A stretch of 7,058 bases of DNA. It comes from Clostridia bacterium (GTDB taxonomy: Bacteria > Bacillota_E > RBS10-35 > JAJYVN01). Numbering within the stretch: position 1 is the stretch's first letter; each line of letters starts with the position of its first letter. Made by a program: the position numbers and the translations under genes. Shown here piece after piece: positions 6,426 to 7,058 of the stretch. The notes below the pieces were generated by a model that was given only the letters and a program-made list of their open reading frames with translations, was not told the origin of the DNA and did no database searches. The DNA is taken from positions 1-7,058 of the forward strand of contig DAHWHV010000519.1 in the NCBI GenBank assembly GCA_027335545.1, in the 5' to 3' direction.

Positions 6426-7058
6426 GCCCGAAGTGGCGCTCGATCGCCCCCGTCTCCAGGTGGAGCACCGTCGGGCGGCCATGGGGACAGGTGTGCGGCT
6501 CCCGGCAGCGGGCCAGTTGCCCCAGCAGGGCGTCCAGCTCCGCCGCGGCGAGGCGCTGCCCCGCCTTGACGGCCGCGCGGCAGGCCGCGCCCGCCAGGCG
6601 CGCGGCCACGGCCGACGTCCCGGGCGCGGCGAGCTCCCGCAGGAGCGCCCCCAGGGCCGCGTCGGGGTCGGCCCCGTACCCCGCCGGCACGGCCCGCACC
6701 GCCAAGGCCCGCCCGCCGAACTCCTCGGCCTGCAGCCCGAGCCCGGCCAGGGCTTGGCGGTGGCGGGTCCACAGGGCCCACTGCTCGGCGGTCAGATCCA
6801 CCACCCAGGGCTGGAGCAGGACCTGGGACGCCCCCGCGGGCCGGTCCCCAAGTTGCTCGAAGAAGATTCGTTCGTGCGCGGCGTGCTGGTCGACCAGGTA
6901 GAGACCGTCCGGCCCCTCCGCCACGATGTAGGCATCGGCCACCTGCCCCAGGGCCCGCAGCGGTGGGAGCCCCGGCTCCGCGACTCCCGGGTCCCGCGCC
7001 CCGCCGGGCTCGTCGGCCGCCGGCGCCGCCCAGGCCGCCGCGGCCTCGGCGGCCTGGG
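6418..7058 (-). CDS. mutL: DNA mismatch repair protein MutL, C-terminal part (5' end outside window)
   Basis: MutL links MutS mismatch recognition to strand cleavage in the cytoplasm. Only the last 212 residues are visible; the ATPase domain lies beyond the right edge. The first 30 or so visible residues are a Pro/Gly/Glu-rich linker, then the dimerisation/endonuclease domain starts. The metal-binding endonuclease motif DQHA(X)2E(X)4E is complete as DQHAAHERIFFE (positions 6856-6891), so this is a nicking-type MutL as in Bacillus and Thermus, not an E. coli type. QVLLQP (6808-6825) sits where Bacillus MutL has its sliding-clamp binding motif QEMIVP. Further conserved elements are ACR (visible residues 158-160), CPHGRP (6472-6489) and the terminal HFGRR. 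The reading frame stays open from 6942 to the right edge, so the GTG at 6942 is an internal Val, not a start. The stop codon lies in the ribosome binding site of miaA. Identity is seen in the motifs; the operon with miaA is inferred. Confidence 0.96.
   Translation of the reverse strand, partial: QAAEAAAAWAAPAADEPGGARDPGVAEPGLPPLRALGQVADAYIVAEGPDGLYLVDQHAAHERIFFEQLGDRPAGASQVLLQPWVVDLTAEQWALWTRHRQALAGLGLQAEEFGGRALAVRAVPAGYGADPDAALGALLRELAAPGTSAVAARLAGAACRAAVKAGQRLAAAELDALLGQLARCREPHTCPHGRPTVLHLETGAIERHFGRR

Noticed and set aside
1..7058. CRISPR array, insertion sequence, prophage, toxin-antitoxin or defence system
   Set aside because: No regular spaced repeats, transposase, integrase, phage gene or small paired genes were found. 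The repeats seen are single GC-rich inverted repeats.

Overview
The window is extremely GC-rich and every supported gene lies on the minus strand, so the order of transcription runs from the right edge to the left: mutL (C-terminal part, cut by the right edge), miaA, a SpoVK/CbxX-type AAA ATPase, a glycoside hydrolase family 95 enzyme, and an RsuA/RluB-family pseudouridine synthase cut by the left edge. MutL carries an intact endonuclease motif, and miaA is followed by a spoVK-like ATPase. This points to a high-GC member of the Bacillota (Thermaerobacter, Symbiobacterium or Limnochordia-like lineages). Most Actinobacteria lack MutL. The assignment is an inference from gene content and order, not a proof.

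Right part (about 4400-7058): a compact housekeeping run. The mutL stop codon lies inside the Shine-Dalgarno sequence of miaA, so the two are very likely co-transcribed and translationally linked. The AAA ATPase follows miaA after 49 bases, probably from a TTG start with a good ribosome binding site. No hfq gene lies between them, although hfq often follows miaA. The end of the ATPase gene holds the most striking DNA structure of the window: a perfect 19-bp palindrome over the stop codon, overlapping a strong four-run G-quadruplex motif on the coding strand.

Middle part (about 1547-4407): a 368-base gap with inverted repeats, then an intact 830-residue GH95 enzyme, probably a cytoplasmic alpha-L-fucosidase (or alpha-L-galactosidase). 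It has no signal peptide and no sugar transporter or sugar pathway gene beside it, so it looks like an accessory gene among information-processing genes. A long imperfect hairpin follows its stop codon.

Left part (1-1546): a 657-base gap with no supportable gene, then the pseudouridine synthase gene from a GTG start with a strong ribosome binding site, open to the left edge.

I did not find evidence of an undescribed biological system. The points worth checking are the structure at the end of the AAA gene, the orphan GH95 gene, the unexplained 657-base gap and the mutL-miaA junction.
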